Shown here: positions 8,856-9,038 of the stretch, piece by piece
Position numbering within the stretch: the stretch's first letter is position 1
Layout: every line of letters starts with the position of its first letter
Source of the DNA: an uncultured Veillonella sp.
GTDB lineage: Bacteria; Bacillota_C; Negativicutes; Veillonellales; Veillonellaceae
Assembly (NCBI GenBank): GCA_900765235.1
Contig: CAAFRK010000061.1
Coordinates: 1 to 9,038 of the forward strand
Direction: 5' to 3'
Length of the DNA stretch: 9,038 bases
Program-made: the position numbers and the translations under genes
Notes under the pieces: model-generated
Told to the model about the DNA's origin: nothing
Databases searched by the model: none
What the model saw: the letters and a program-made list of their open reading frames with translations, nothing else

Positions 8856-8909
8856 AATCAAGTCGCCAGTTGATGAAACACTTCGAAAGAGGTCGTGGAA
8901 ACTGGTACA

Positions 8910-8923
8910 GATCTTTGAAAACT
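8910..8923 (+). promoter_or_regulatory. boxA antitermination element
   Basis: GATCTTTGAAAACT closely resembles the Firmicute rRNA boxA (core TCTTTGAAAACT). This RNA element is bound by NusB and ribosomal protein S10 so that polymerase reads through structured, untranslated rRNA without termination. It sits just after the CCAGTT/AACTGG stem and upstream of 16S, its normal place. Its presence is a strong reason to call the region an rRNA leader. Confidence 0.82.
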
Positions 8924-9038
8924 GAACAATGATAGGTAATCAATCATATGATTGAACATATGCCAGAGTGCGGGTTTTGACAAAGTCAAAACCAACCATA
9001 ATTCAAAGTTACTTAAATGTAACGACAACAAATAATGA

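Larger units (their letters stand above)
8766..9038 (+). ncRNA. rRNA operon leader (pre-16S 5' region), reaching about the start of 16S rRNA
   Basis: The transcribed leader downstream of P1 has no plausible reading frame but contains boxA and a series of hairpins. Stems are GTCGTT/AACGAC (8766-8771/8785-8790), AAAACTT/AAGTTTT (8797-8803/8810-8816) and CCAGTT/AACTGG (8866-8871/8900-8905). The last encloses CTTC-GAAA-GAGG, a GNRA-loop hairpin at 8881-8892. Further stems are CAATC/GATTG (8941-8945/8950-8954), GGTTTTGAC/GTCAAAACC (8973-8981/8985-8993) and GTTAC/GTAAC (9008-9012/9019-9023). The final bases AATAATGA resemble the first bases of bacterial 16S, which continue into GAGTTTGAT. The mature 16S may therefore begin at about 9031, but the diagnostic sequence lies beyond the window. 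None of the hairpins has a following T-run, as expected for a leader that must be read through. Confidence 0.8.

Noticed and set aside
8938..8954. Palindrome CAATCATATGATTG as a mobile-element end or attachment site
   Set aside because: There is no transposase or integrase gene, no matching second copy and no target duplication in the window; a leader hairpin explains it better.
8973..8993. The 9-bp GGTTTTGAC hairpin as a terminator
   Set aside because: It is followed by AACCATAATTC rather than a T-run, and it lies inside an rRNA leader downstream of boxA, where termination would be counter-productive.
9031..9038. Annotating the 5' end of 16S rRNA as an rRNA feature
   Set aside because: AATAATGA fits the expected first bases, but the diagnostic GAGTTTGATC lies outside the window, so eight bases cannot support a separate feature.

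Overview
The window looks like core chromosome from a low-GC, Gram-negative-walled Firmicute of the Negativicutes, most likely Veillonella or a close relative. This rests on the order ruvB - spoIID-like - queA - tgt - yajC - secDF, on the style of the protein sequences, and on a Firmicute-type rRNA leader. The genus is an inference; no 16S sequence is visible to confirm it. All genes read on the + strand.

Positions 1-7046 form one tightly packed run of genes. It holds the 3' end of ruvB (branch migration), a SpoIID/LytB-family cell-wall protein, queA and tgt (two steps of queuosine tRNA modification), yajC, a 5-formyltetrahydrofolate cyclo-ligase gene, secD and secF. Most junctions are a few bases or overlap (TAATG at yajC/cyclo-ligase, ATGA at secD/secF). 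The one real gap is 77 bases between tgt and yajC, where a weak promoter may lie. The run ends in two back-to-back hairpins at 7053-7119, the second a textbook intrinsic terminator. The module combines DNA repair, tRNA modification and protein export. YajC, SecD and SecF form the accessory complex of the SecYEG translocon. QueA and Tgt act in the same pathway.

Positions 7120-8549 hold a separate single-gene unit: a good sigma-A-type promoter (TTGAAT-17-TAAAAT) preceded by a 14-base palindrome, a 12-TM major facilitator superfamily transporter of unknown substrate, and its own terminator.

Positions 8550-9038 hold no protein gene. They look like the control region and leader of a ribosomal RNA operon: an AT-rich upstream tract, two strong tandem promoters (P1 and P2) that both run into the same CAAGTCG start region, a boxA antitermination element, and a string of small hairpins. 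The window stops at, or within a few bases of, where mature 16S rRNA should begin.

I do not see a clear undescribed system. There is no mobile element, CRISPR array, toxin-antitoxin pair or defence locus. The points most worth checking are the architecture of the rRNA leader, the retained SpoIID-like protein with its long Lys/Thr/Ala linker, the folate gene inserted between yajC and secD, and the palindrome upstream of the transporter promoter.
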